A stretch of DNA of 64,000 nt from Leminorella richardii. Its GTDB lineage: Bacteria; Pseudomonadota; Gammaproteobacteria; Enterobacterales; Enterobacteriaceae. Shown piece after piece: positions 36,132-44,703 of this stretch. The translations under genes and the position numbers were made by a program. The notes under the pieces were generated by a model that saw only the letters and a program-made list of their open reading frames with translations, did no database searches and was not told where the DNA came from. The DNA lies in contig NZ_LS483470.1 of NCBI RefSeq assembly GCF_900478135.1, positions 3,433,001-3,497,000 of the forward strand. The letters run 5' to 3'. How positions within the stretch are numbered: position 1 is the first letter of the stretch; the number at the start of each line of letters is the position of its first letter.

Positions 36132-36154
36132 GTCTCACGTCCCTCTTTTTTGCC

Positions 36155-37147
36155 CTATGAGTCGATATTAATCACGTATTTTACCGCACGGTCGTTACGC
36201 TTAAGGCGCATCAGGCTCTCCGGCAGTGCGTCAAACGGGCTAACCTCAAAAGGCGGCAGCACTAGCGCGCCGCGCTCAACGCGAGCCAGCAGCTCCTGCC
36301 CGGCCTGCACCAGTTCAGCCCATTGAGCATCGCTGCCGTGCTGGTGCATCGCACCGAGCGCAATTTCGTGCAGCGAAAGACAGGTGGTAAATGCGCCGAC
36401 GGGCGACGTATTGACGCGATCCTGAACGCAGACCAGATGCCCATAGTATCCCAACAGCGGAGCCAACGTGGCAGCATGTTCGCCGCTAACCATATCAAAC
36501 GCGGCGTGCAGCGCGTGAGAACCCAGCTGCTGACGCAGCTGTTGTCGCCAGTCGCTCTGGCGGTAGTCAAATGCCTGAATAACACCCCAGTGACCAAGTC
36601 GGGCATGATTCGTTTCGCTGGCGGTGGCGTAAACCAGCGCACCCTGTTCAATCAGAAGCTGAGTCAAGATAGATCCAACAGAACCGCCCGCCCCGCTGAC
36701 CAGCACACGCTTGCCCTTAAGCTCAGGCACTTTCTTCAGCGCCTGCCACGCCGTTAAGCCCGGGCAGGGAATAGCCGCAGCGGCTTCGTCTGTAACGCCG
36801 TCTGGAACGGGGATCGCCGCTTTGGCGGAAATAACCGTATGGTGGCTAAAGCTGCCGTTAGTTCTCAGGTTGGTATGGTAGCAAACGCGACTGCCGACGC
36901 GCAGGTGGCGCACGCGAGCGCCAACAGCGGCAACAGTGCCCATGGCGTCTACGCCCGGAATATGACCCGCTTCCCAGAGGTTAAACGGCTGCTCAATAAA
37001 CTTCCAGTCAACGGGATTCAGACCAATGACCCGATTTGCCACCAGAATCTCGTCACTCGCCAGCTCCGGCAGCTCCGTGTGGCTTAAGGTCAGCGAATCC
37101 GGCTCTCCGGGCTGTGCCCAACACCAGGACAGCGTTTGTTTTGACAT
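36155..37147 (-). CDS. MDR-superfamily (quinone oxidoreductase-like) dehydrogenase
   Basis: This 330-aa NAD(P)H-dependent medium-chain dehydrogenase has an N-terminal GroES-like domain (GLNPVDWKFIEQPF, GHIPGVDAMGTVAAVG) and a Rossmann domain with VLVSGAGGSVGSILTQ at about 146-161. It lacks the structural-zinc cysteine cluster of alcohol dehydrogenases, so it fits the zinc-independent quinone/enone reductase branch. The substrate is unknown. AAGGAG precedes the ATG. It follows the LysE-type gene by 18 bp and precedes rnz by 23 bp, so it is probably part of an operon run from the AraC-type gene. Confidence 0.85.
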   Translation of the reverse strand: MSKQTLSWCWAQPGEPDSLTLSHTELPELASDEILVANRVIGLNPVDWKFIEQPFNLWEAGHIPGVDAMGTVAAVGARVRHLRVGSRVCYHTNLRTNGSFSHHTVISAKAAIPVPDGVTDEAAAAIPCPGLTAWQALKKVPELKGKRVLVSGAGGSVGSILTQLLIEQGALVYATASETNHARLGHWGVIQAFDYRQSDWRQQLRQQLGSHALHAAFDMVSGEHAATLAPLLGYYGHLVCVQDRVNTSPVGAFTTCLSLHEIALGAMHQHGSDAQWAELVQAGQELLARVERGALVLPPFEVSPFDALPESLMRLKRNDRAVKYVINIDS

Positions 37148-37165
37148 GGTTTACTCCTTTATCCG

Positions 37166-37804
37166 TTAAGCGAGATTGATAATCAAAGTGAGCCCCATCC
37201 CCAGCCCTATTGCCAGCAGTACAGCACCCGCACCGCGCTCGATCCAGTGGATGACGCGCCCGAGCCGCTGCTGCACCAGAGGAAGACTGATGACCGACGC
37301 TACCAGCAAATCCCACAGCAGTACCGCTGAAAACATCCAGACGCCGCAGCTCACCTGCTGCTTTAGCGTCACCTGACTTCCCAACAGAGTGGTCATCAGG
37401 CTCATATAAAACAGCGCATTTTTAGGATTCAGCAGCGACGATCCCAGCCCCATCGCTAACTGTCTAGTCATCGACACTTCCTTCGCTGCCGCGCCCAGCG
37501 CTAGCCCATCGGAACGGCTCTTTATCAGCTGTGCGCCAATATACAGCAGATAAAGCGCTCCCGCCGCCTGAACCAGCGCAAACAGCCACTGGACGTTAGC
37601 TACGCTGCGAAAGCCGACGATCGCCAGAGCGATATAGACCGCGTTGCCCAGCGCAATGCCTAAGCATATAAAGGCGCTGCCGCGAAGCCGATAGCGAATT
37701 GCATGGCCTGTGAGCAGAAAAAAGTCAGGCCCGGGGCTTAGCAGCGCCACCCCGTGTGCCAACGCCAGCGAAAGAAACGTCGGCGGCAACCAGTCGTTTA
37801 TCAT
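37166..37804 (-). CDS. LysE/RhtB-family amino-acid exporter
   Basis: This 212-aa inner-membrane protein has about six hydrophobic helices and the family signature LLSPGPDFFLLTGHAIRYRLRG (about 22-43) with GIALGN nearby. Members export amino acids such as lysine, threonine or homoserine lactone; the substrate here is unknown. It lies 35 bp downstream of an AraC-type regulator, which may control it, and 18 bp upstream of the dehydrogenase. Confidence 0.9.
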   Translation of the reverse strand: MINDWLPPTFLSLALAHGVALLSPGPDFFLLTGHAIRYRLRGSAFICLGIALGNAVYIALAIVGFRSVANVQWLFALVQAAGALYLLYIGAQLIKSRSDGLALGAAAKEVSMTRQLAMGLGSSLLNPKNALFYMSLMTTLLGSQVTLKQQVSCGVWMFSAVLLWDLLVASVISLPLVQQRLGRVIHWIERGAGAVLLAIGLGMGLTLIINLA

Positions 37805-37839
37805 GAGTGCTTTCCCGATAGTGAAACATCGGAAAGACT

Positions 37840-38703
37840 CTACCTCTCGCCGGGGGACGGGGGATTGTCAAAAATTGATCTCTCCAGCAGATACTGCCCC
37901 GGCGTCGCGGCAGTGGCGGCAACAAAGCGCTTGTGAAAGTGGCTCTGGTCGCTAAAGCCTACCGCCTGTGCCGTATCAGCAATGCTCTCTCCCTGCCGGA
38001 GAAGCGATTTCGCCCACTCTATGCGCATACTGTTCAGGTAAGCGTGGGGCGTCATACCCGCTTCGCGATAAAAGGCTCGGATCAGGGTTTCTGGGCGCAG
38101 GCGAAGGTCTTCTGCCAACTCCGCAAGGGTCGGGGGAGAAGGTAAATTTTCCTGAAGGCGGTGGCGTATAAAACGGACAATATCCCGTTCAGAAGAAGCC
38201 GGCTCCGGAGAACAATAGCAAAGCATCAGGGGATCGATAAATGCATCCAAGGCAAGCTGCCACACAGGAGGCTCATCACTGTGCATCAGCACATCCACCA
38301 GCTCCAGATAGCGCCTGAAAAGCGCCGAATCGCTGACAGAGAAGTGAGAACAGCACAGAGAGTTAACCGAATGGCCGACAAGGGCTGACAGACGCTGAAG
38401 ACACCAGTGAGTATCAAGATAGAGCATATGATAGCTGCGCTCTCGGCCATCCAGCGGGTTACAGCTGTGTGCCGCATCGGCTTCAATCAGCACAAGCTCC
38501 CCAGTCCGAGCCAGTCTCTCTTGCCCTCGATAGCGAACAAGGGTTCGCCCTTCAAGGATAGCGCCGATGGAAAACGTTTGGTGCAGATGCTCGCCGTAGC
38601 CCACGCGGCTTTGGTAAGTCGAACGTAGCTCAACATGGGGCATGCGCTCGCTGCGCCAGTAGCCCTGAGTGACCGACTTTACCCGTTGAAGCGCGCTTTG
38701 CAT
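37840..38703 (-). CDS. AraC-family transcriptional regulator
   Basis: This 287-aa regulator has an N-terminal cupin sensor domain (HLHQTFSIGAILEG at about 41-54) and a C-terminal pair of helix-turn-helix motifs (TLAELAEDLRLRPETLIRAF and SIADTAQAVGFSDQSHFHKRF at about 194-273). The layout matches LysE-linked AraC regulators in other proteobacteria, in which regulator and exporter are adjacent. It heads a co-directional set (LysE exporter, dehydrogenase, rnz). GGGGAG lies 10 nt before the ATG. The ligand is unknown. Confidence 0.9.
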   Translation of the reverse strand: MQSALQRVKSVTQGYWRSERMPHVELRSTYQSRVGYGEHLHQTFSIGAILEGRTLVRYRGQERLARTGELVLIEADAAHSCNPLDGRERSYHMLYLDTHWCLQRLSALVGHSVNSLCCSHFSVSDSALFRRYLELVDVLMHSDEPPVWQLALDAFIDPLMLCYCSPEPASSERDIVRFIRHRLQENLPSPPTLAELAEDLRLRPETLIRAFYREAGMTPHAYLNSMRIEWAKSLLRQGESIADTAQAVGFSDQSHFHKRFVAATAATPGQYLLERSIFDNPPSPGER

Positions 38704-38752
38704 GCGGCGAGTTCTCCCCTCGGCGGTGAATGCCCTATCTTAACGCGTGGGT

Positions 38753-38782
38753 AAAAAAAACGGCCATAAAAAATGACCGTTT
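38753..38782 (-). terminator. Rho-independent terminator of mdaB
   Basis: On the minus strand a 10-bp stem (AAACGGTCAT pairing with ATGGCCGTTT, one G-T wobble, loop of T's) ends in eight T. It lies 32 nt after the mdaB stop and before the AraC-type gene. Confidence 0.9.
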
Positions 38783-38814
38783 CCCGTTTTTATCTGCAAT
38801 GGGAAATCTGTCGA

Positions 38815-39396
38815 TCAACCAAATACCTGCACCAGATGAGCATCCAGACGCTTCAGGTTGTTTTCCACATCAGGCCGCTTCATCACGTCGGTGCACAGGA
38901 AGGTTGGCAGCGGCGACATGCCCAGGAACTGGTTTGCCTTGTGGAACGGTAGATAAACGCCGTCAACGCCTACGCCTTCAAAGAACTGCTCTGGATCGGT
39001 AAACGCCTCTTCTGGCGCGTTCCAGGTGACAGACAGCATGTAGGTCTTTCCCTGAATAAGGCCGCCTGAACCGTATTTCTTGGAATCGTCTGAGCGAGTG
39101 CGGCCATCGCTGGCATACAGGCGACCGTGGCCTTCAGTGAAAACGTCGTCGATATACTTTTTCAGGATCCACGGAGCCCCCATCCACCAGCCCGGCTGCT
39201 GATAGATAACCGTGTCGGCCCACAGGTACTTTTCAATCTCTTCTTCAATCACGTAGCCGCGATCGACAATAGTTTCTTTCACGCTGTGCCCCAGCTGCTG
39301 CAGCTTTTCAACCGCCGCATGGTGCAGAGTCATATTCAGCTCGCCGTTGGAGTGGGCAAATTTCTTCATGCCGTTAACAATAAGGATGTTGCTCAT
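38815..39396 (-). CDS. mdaB: NADPH:quinone reductase MdaB
   Basis: This 193-aa flavodoxin-fold protein reduces quinones by two electrons to avoid semiquinone formation. It matches E. coli MdaB along its length: MSNILIVNGMKKFAHSNGEL, QQPGWWMGAPWILKKYIDDV, EGHGRLYASDGRTR, KKYGSGGLIQGKTYMLS and GVGVDGVYLPFHKANQFLG. It diverges from azlC and is followed by a good terminator, so it is a single-gene unit. Palindromic sites in the shared upstream region may control it. Confidence 0.94.
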   Translation of the reverse strand: MSNILIVNGMKKFAHSNGELNMTLHHAAVEKLQQLGHSVKETIVDRGYVIEEEIEKYLWADTVIYQQPGWWMGAPWILKKYIDDVFTEGHGRLYASDGRTRSDDSKKYGSGGLIQGKTYMLSVTWNAPEEAFTDPEQFFEGVGVDGVYLPFHKANQFLGMSPLPTFLCTDVMKRPDVENNLKRLDAHLVQVFG

Positions 39397-39507
39397 AGCC
39401 TTGTTCCATATATAAAAAAGAGCCTGCGGCGAGATGCCTATGGCGTATCAGGGAACTATTCTACTGCCTCTATTTAGTAAATAAACTGCAATAAATGCAT
39501 AATATAA

Positions 39508-39522
39508 TTGACTGCTAGTCAA
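39508..39522. promoter_or_regulatory. Inverted repeat in the mdaB-azlC divergent region
   Basis: TTGACT and AGTCAA arms separated by 3 bp (GCT), 111 bp from the mdaB start and 168 bp from the azlC start. It looks like a dimer-binding operator; the binding protein is unknown. Confidence 0.35.
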
Positions 39523-39608
39523 CTATGCGAAGAAATCCCTGCATCAGCGCTCGTGAAACGCGTTGCATTTTGAAAAACAAAAGCGGCTAAAAAGGCGAAA
39601 ACTCGCGC

Positions 39609-39622
39609 CGCCAAGCTTGGCG
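39609..39622. promoter_or_regulatory. Perfect 14-bp palindrome upstream of azlC
   Basis: CGCCAAGCTTGGCG is followed 17 bp later by a second perfect palindrome, CACTATAGTG (39640-39649). Both lie within 85 bp of the azlC ATG and are candidate operators. Neither has a T-run, so a terminator is unlikely. Confidence 0.35.
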
Positions 39623-39690
39623 AATGACACAATTTCCTTCACTATAGTGAGTTGCATCACAGAAAGAATTAAGGAATTCCGTTTCCCACT

Positions 39691-40422
39691 ATGAGTGAAT
39701 TAGCGTCGGACACAGCCCTCTCTTCTTCTCCGTGGCGCAGTTTTGTGAAAGGCTGCGTTGCGATACTGCCCCTTAGTCTGGCTGTGCTTCCCTGGGGTCT
39801 TTTGGCTGGCTCAATGGCAATAGAAAGCGGCATGACTGCGGCGCAGGGCGTCGGCATGTCTGTCATTATCTTTGCTGGCGCCACACAGCTGGCCGCTATG
39901 GGCATGATCAAGGCGGGAGCTGGGCTAGTCGCCATGCTGATCTCGGCCTTTTTTATCTCTTCGCAGCATTTACTTTACGGCCTGACGATGCGCGAGCGCA
40001 TTGCGCCGCTGCCTCTGCGATGGAGGCTGATTTTAGGCTTTCTGCTTACCGACGAGCTTTTCGCCCTGATCGGCGAGCCTCGGGAAAAAGCCTTTGACCG
40101 CTGGTACGCGCTGGGCATTGGGCTGTTTTTCTATCTATTCTGGATTGCCTCAACGCTGGCCGGTGCAGTTGCCGCCACGCAAATAGAGGACTTAGGCAGC
40201 TACGGACTGGACTTCTCCATTGCCGCAACCTTTATCGTTATTGTTGTGCCGCTGATAAAAAATCTGCCTACGCTGGTCTGCGTACTGACAGCACTCATTC
40301 TGTCAGTGGTTCTAGGCTATTTTCAGGTTCCCAGTTCGCTTATCATCGCAGGCGTGATTGCCATGTTCGCCGGGCTGATTACGTCGCTTATCGTGGGAGA
40401 TAAGCCGGGAGAGAAATCATGA
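39691..40422 (+). CDS. azlC: AzlC-family branched-chain amino-acid exporter subunit
   Basis: This 243-aa integral membrane protein with about seven helices carries the AzlC/YgaZ signature (GLLAGSMAIESGMTAAQGVGMSVIIFAGATQLA at about 35-67, described in part) and ISSQHLLYGLTM. Together with a small AzlD partner it exports branched-chain amino acids in other bacteria; the substrate here is inferred from family. The downstream azlD overlaps by 4 bp. Transcribed away from mdaB. Confidence 0.9.
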   Translation: MSELASDTALSSSPWRSFVKGCVAILPLSLAVLPWGLLAGSMAIESGMTAAQGVGMSVIIFAGATQLAAMGMIKAGAGLVAMLISAFFISSQHLLYGLTMRERIAPLPLRWRLILGFLLTDELFALIGEPREKAFDRWYALGIGLFFYLFWIASTLAGAVAATQIEDLGSYGLDFSIAATFIVIVVPLIKNLPTLVCVLTALILSVVLGYFQVPSSLIIAGVIAMFAGLITSLIVGDKPGEKS

Positions 40423-40742
40423 TTTGGGTTGCCATTGTCACGATAGCGCTGGTTGTCTTTTTTAACCGCTACGTTTTTCTTGAACCCAGCCTGCCGATTA
40501 AGCTAAGCCCGGTGATTAAAAAGCTGCTGAGCTTTTCGATTCCCGCAATTTTGACGGCAATTTGCGCACCAATTATCTTTTTAAACGACAGCGGATTTAG
40601 AACCTTTCCGCTGAACCCTTATTTTATTGGCGCGGTATTTTCTATATTGCTGGCAATGTTCATTCGTAACACGCTTATTTCCGTGATATTAAGTTTAGCT
40701 ATTTTTATGCTGTTAAAATCTGGATTATCATCTTATTTTTAA
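40419..40742 (+). CDS. azlD: AzlD-family exporter small subunit
   Basis: This 107-aa protein has four hydrophobic helices and fits the AzlD/YgaH family by size, hydropathy (MIWVAIVTIALVVFFNRY at the start) and position. It is the obligate partner of AzlC. Its ATG overlaps the stop of azlC (ATGA), showing translational coupling. Confidence 0.88.
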   Translation: MIWVAIVTIALVVFFNRYVFLEPSLPIKLSPVIKKLLSFSIPAILTAICAPIIFLNDSGFRTFPLNPYFIGAVFSILLAMFIRNTLISVILSLAIFMLLKSGLSSYF

Positions 40743-40806
40743 CGCAATAAAATTTAATCACCAGCCGTAATTTTTACAATAAAAAATATTATTATTCCCT
40801 TATACT

Positions 40807-40828
40807 CTTAATAGATTTTTCTATTAAG
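40807..40828. promoter_or_regulatory. Inverted repeat in the leader of the first diguanylate cyclase gene
   Basis: Perfect 8-bp arms (CTTAATAG and CTATTAAG) with a 6-nt centre, ending 9 nt before the ATG and overlapping the AAGGG ribosome site. A hairpin here could limit translation, or the site could be an operator. Confidence 0.4.
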
Positions 40829-40837
40829 GGTACAGGG

Positions 40838-42718
40838 ATGAACCAAGAACTTTCTGAAAAAAGCGTTATTGCACAGCTTACTGATATTATCCCATTACAT
40901 ATCATCCGCTCTGAGGAGCTGGATAGTCTGACTTCGCTTATTGCCGACCACTTTCACACTCCAGCCGCCTTCATTACTCAAGCAAACGGTGAGCCTCACT
41001 GGTCTGACTCTTTTTTTCAGCCCAGTGATAAAAAAGAAAGCCTCCATGCCGTGGTTGAAAATATGTTTTCGAAACAGGCGCCGCTGATTATTTGTAATCT
41101 CAAAGATAATGAGCAATATTCACATCACCCTTTTGTCAAAGAACTGCCAGAAATAACATTTTATGCTGGACATCCTCTTTATTCTAAAACCGGCCGACTT
41201 CTTGGTGCGCTGTCTTTAATCGATCGGCGGCAGCGCGACTTTAGTGAGAAAGATAAAAAGCATTTTCACTATTTTGCAAAAATTCTTGAACGCTATTTCC
41301 AGCATCAGGAAGAAAGCCGTCATATTAAATCTATAGAGGATAGCCTGCTCAACAGTGAATCCATGTTTATACAAACGTTCAATCTGGCCGCCGTAGGCAT
41401 GGCAAACGTGTCGCTCACCGGAAAATGGCTAAAGGTAAACCCCAAGCTGTGCGACATGCTGGGCTACAGCGAACAGGAGATGCTGGAAAAGACCTTTATT
41501 GACGTCACCCACCCAGATGATTTACACATTGGCTTTCAGCTGATAGACGACCTGCTGAACGACCGTATTCATACCTATACGACGGAAAAGCGCTATATCA
41601 ACAAGCAGGGAAACGCGTTCTGGATCCTGCTTAGCGTATCTCTGGTACGCGACATTCAGGGAAACCCCAGCCACTTTATCAGCGCTGTTATGAATATTAA
41701 TGAGAAAGTGGAAGCAGAAAATGCCCTGAAAAAGCTGGCAGATGAGCTAGATAGTCGGGTAGAAGAGCGCACTGAACAGCTAAGAATGGTGCTTAACCTG
41801 ATCAATCAAGAGGTGGAGAAAAACATCGAATGCAACGATCTCCTCAATATTGAAAGAGATCGCCTGAAGGAGATCACCGATAACGTTCCCGCCCTTATCA
41901 GCTGCGTTAACCACGACCTCCACTACACGTTTGCCAACAAAACCTACGGCGACTGGTTCAATATTCCTCCGGCAGAAATCATTGGTCAGTACGTGCCCGA
42001 TGTCGTCGGCAAAGCGAGTTTTCACCTGGCTGAACGCTATCTTTCGTTGGTAATACACGGTCAAAAAGTGGTGTATGAAAATCAGTTCACGACGCGAGAA
42101 GGCGTTAAGCACGTCCAGACGACGCTGATTCCTAACCCCGATCCGTCGCGCCGAGAGTTCTACGTACTCTCGCTGGATATTTCCGAGCTTAAGCACCTAC
42201 AGGATTCTTTGATTGCAGAAGCGTCTCACGATGCGTTGACCGGCCTGCCGAACCGCCGGGCGTTTATGGGCGTCCTTCAACGCCTGCTGCACGGCTCGCA
42301 ACCCCATTGGATTGCGCTGTTTTTCATGGATCTGGACAGGTTTAAAGCCATTAATGACAACCATGGCCACGAGTTTGGTGACAGAGTGCTGCAAACCGTC
42401 GCCCAAGTGCTAAAGCGCTCGGTTCGCCCTGGAGATATCGCTGCCCGACTGGCTGGCGATGAATTTACCATCCTGCTTCACTGCGACAGCCATCCTCAGG
42501 CCATTGTCGCAGAGATCTGCAAGCGCCTGCTTGACACGCTGTCAGACATCAAGCTCATAGGGGAAACCCCCGTTCAATTAAGTATGAGTATCGGTGTAGC
42601 TATCAGTAAAAACGGGCCGGACGTTACTCCAGAATGGTTGCTGTCGCAGGCGGACAAAGCCATGTATCAGGTCAAAACCCACGGGCGAGGGACTTACCGC
42701 ATTATCGAGGGAAACTAG
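40838..42718 (+). CDS. Diguanylate cyclase, GAF-PAS-PAS-GGDEF (copy 1)
   Basis: This 626-aa soluble protein makes cyclic di-GMP. The order is an N-terminal GAF-like domain (about 15-150, ending in GRLLGALSLIDRRQRDFS), PAS1 (about 175-290, LAAVGMANVSLTGKWLKVNPKLC), a short coiled coil, PAS2 (about 345-455), and a GGDEF domain (about 460-626). The catalytic signature is RLAGDEFTIL, with Ala for the first Gly, a variant found in active enzymes. An RxxD inhibitory site (RPGD) lies 8 residues before it. No membrane helix is present, so sensing is cytoplasmic. The GAF domain has lost the usual IDKDRQWFKS stretch kept in its neighbour. The next gene is its paralogue. Confidence 0.9.
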   Translation: MNQELSEKSVIAQLTDIIPLHIIRSEELDSLTSLIADHFHTPAAFITQANGEPHWSDSFFQPSDKKESLHAVVENMFSKQAPLIICNLKDNEQYSHHPFVKELPEITFYAGHPLYSKTGRLLGALSLIDRRQRDFSEKDKKHFHYFAKILERYFQHQEESRHIKSIEDSLLNSESMFIQTFNLAAVGMANVSLTGKWLKVNPKLCDMLGYSEQEMLEKTFIDVTHPDDLHIGFQLIDDLLNDRIHTYTTEKRYINKQGNAFWILLSVSLVRDIQGNPSHFISAVMNINEKVEAENALKKLADELDSRVEERTEQLRMVLNLINQEVEKNIECNDLLNIERDRLKEITDNVPALISCVNHDLHYTFANKTYGDWFNIPPAEIIGQYVPDVVGKASFHLAERYLSLVIHGQKVVYENQFTTREGVKHVQTTLIPNPDPSRREFYVLSLDISELKHLQDSLIAEASHDALTGLPNRRAFMGVLQRLLHGSQPHWIALFFMDLDRFKAINDNHGHEFGDRVLQTVAQVLKRSVRPGDIAARLAGDEFTILLHCDSHPQAIVAEICKRLLDTLSDIKLIGETPVQLSMSIGVAISKNGPDVTPEWLLSQADKAMYQVKTHGRGTYRIIEGN

Positions 42719-42813
42719 CGTTTTCTTTTAGGAAATTTATCACGAAGTTGCCGTGAAAATACGACTTTATATACTATACTTCTAAGCAATACTGTCGGCT
42801 ATGAGAACGCGTA

Positions 42814-44703
42814 ATGATGCCCGCACGGATCCCTGCTAATGAACGGGAACGCCTGAGTATTTTAAACGATCTGCATATTCTGGATACGCCACCTTCGGCG
42901 CAGCTGGACTGTATCACCCGACTGGCGGCGGAGTTCTTTCACGTTCCTGTCGCACTGGTCACGCTGATAGACAAAGATCGCCAGTGGTTTAAGTCCTGCT
43001 TTGGCCTTTCACTGCAGGAAACGCCGCGTGACATATCGGTGTGCAGCCACGCTATTCTCCAGGACACTACGCTGGTCATCTCAGACTTACGCAAAGACCC
43101 ACGCTTTAGAGATATCCCACCGGTTATTGAAGCGCCTCACCTCGTCTTTTACGCGGGCTGCCAAATTCATTCCAGAGAAGGCATTGCGCTAGGCACGCTT
43201 TGTATTATCGACACTAAGCCTCGCCGATTTAGCAAAAAGGACCAAGACCACCTCAGCGATTTTGCGAGACTGGTAGAACAATATTTTCACAGTCTGCAAG
43301 AGACCACCTATACCAAAGCCGTTGAAGATACGCTCAGCACCACAGAGTCGATGTTCGAACAGACGTTTAATCAGGCTGCGGTCGGCATGGCCAGCGTGGC
43401 GCTAAACGGCGAATGGCTGCGGGTCAATCCCAAGCTTTGCGATCTGCTCGACTATCGCGAAGAGGAACTGATGAGCAAAACGTTTCAGGAGCTCACTCAT
43501 CCTGACGATTTGGATTCTGACCTGTATATGGTACAGGGGCTACTCGCTGGGCAAATGGACACCTACTCAATTGAAAAGCGCTATATCGATCGTCAGGGAA
43601 GCGCGTTCTGGATCCTGCTGACGGTATCGTTAGTCAAAAACCGCCAGGGGAATCCACACCACTTTATCGCCATTGTGGTGGACATCAACGATAAGGTCGC
43701 TGCTCAAACGGAGCTGCGCCAGCTTACCGACGAGCTGGAAGTGCGCGTTAAGCAGAGAACCGAGCAGTTGGAAAGAACGCTGCATCTGGTTAACGAAGAG
43801 GTAGAACAGCGTATTGAAACGCAGTCGCTGCTCAATCTGGAAAAAGAGCGCTTAAAAGAGATTACCGACAACGTTCCCGCACTTATCAGCTGTGTGAACC
43901 ATCGGCTTTACTACACCTTCAGCAACAAAACCTATGAAGACTGGTTTGGCTTTGCCGCTGCCGGAAAATTTATGCCTGAGGTGATTGGCGAAGAGAGCTT
44001 TCGAAAAGCCAATGGCTATCTAGCCCAAGCCGTCTCCGGTAAACGAGTCTCTTTTGAACACCGGCTGCTAACGCGTCAGGGTGCCAAACACGTTCAAACA
44101 ACGCTGATTCCCCACAGCGACCTCGATCACGGTGAGTTCTACATCCTGTCTTTGGACATCACGGAATTGAAGCAGCTGCAAGAGACGCTGATTTTTGAAG
44201 CCTCTCACGATATTTTGACCGGGCTGCCAAACCGTCGCTCATTTCTTAGTACCCTTAACTCACTGCTACAGGATCGGGAAGCACACCCCTGGATTGGGCT
44301 GTTCTTTCTCGATCTGGACGGCTTCAAGCAGCTTAACGACGTCTACGGTCACGACTTCGGCGATCGGGTGCTAAAAAGTGCCGCCTCCACGATCAGCAGT
44401 GCGGTCAGGCTAGAAGATATCCCCGCACGGCTGGCGGGGGATGAATTTACTATCCTACTGACCCATACAGAGCGCCCTGACGACATTGCCAAAACCATCA
44501 GCCAGAGGATACTCGACAGGCTGGCGGAGCAAAGCGAAATCAACGGTATCTCCGTCAGGCTCAGCATGAGCATTGGCGTTGCCATCGCCCGCAATACACC
44601 CGCCCTGACGCCGGAGATACTTCTCTCCAGCGCGGATAAGGCAATGTATCAAGTTAAACAGCAGGGAAAAGGCACCTTCCGCCTTGAGCTTATTGGTGAC
44701 TAG
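42814..44703 (+). CDS. Diguanylate cyclase, GAF-PAS-PAS-GGDEF (copy 2)
   Basis: This 629-aa paralogue of the preceding gene has the same domain order. Its GAF domain is canonical (LVTLIDKDRQWFKSCFGL at about 47-64, GTLCIIDTKPRRFS). PAS1 and PAS2 match copy 1 closely, including SMFEQTFNQAAVGMAS and EITDNVPALISCVNH. The cyclase motif is RLAGDEFTILL with an RxxD site (RLED) upstream, so product inhibition is expected. It starts 95 bp after copy 1 and may be co-transcribed, though the gap allows its own promoter. Its last codons overlap by 4 bp the end of the convergent MATE gene. Confidence 0.92.
   Translation: MMPARIPANERERLSILNDLHILDTPPSAQLDCITRLAAEFFHVPVALVTLIDKDRQWFKSCFGLSLQETPRDISVCSHAILQDTTLVISDLRKDPRFRDIPPVIEAPHLVFYAGCQIHSREGIALGTLCIIDTKPRRFSKKDQDHLSDFARLVEQYFHSLQETTYTKAVEDTLSTTESMFEQTFNQAAVGMASVALNGEWLRVNPKLCDLLDYREEELMSKTFQELTHPDDLDSDLYMVQGLLAGQMDTYSIEKRYIDRQGSAFWILLTVSLVKNRQGNPHHFIAIVVDINDKVAAQTELRQLTDELEVRVKQRTEQLERTLHLVNEEVEQRIETQSLLNLEKERLKEITDNVPALISCVNHRLYYTFSNKTYEDWFGFAAAGKFMPEVIGEESFRKANGYLAQAVSGKRVSFEHRLLTRQGAKHVQTTLIPHSDLDHGEFYILSLDITELKQLQETLIFEASHDILTGLPNRRSFLSTLNSLLQDREAHPWIGLFFLDLDGFKQLNDVYGHDFGDRVLKSAASTISSAVRLEDIPARLAGDEFTILLTHTERPDDIAKTISQRILDRLAEQSEINGISVRLSMSIGVAIARNTPALTPEILLSSADKAMYQVKQQGKGTFRLELIGD

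Noticed and set aside
40838..44703. Degenerate, inactive GGDEF domains because of AGDEF
   Set aside because: Ala at the first position is seen in active cyclases, and all other catalytic and RxxD residues are present.
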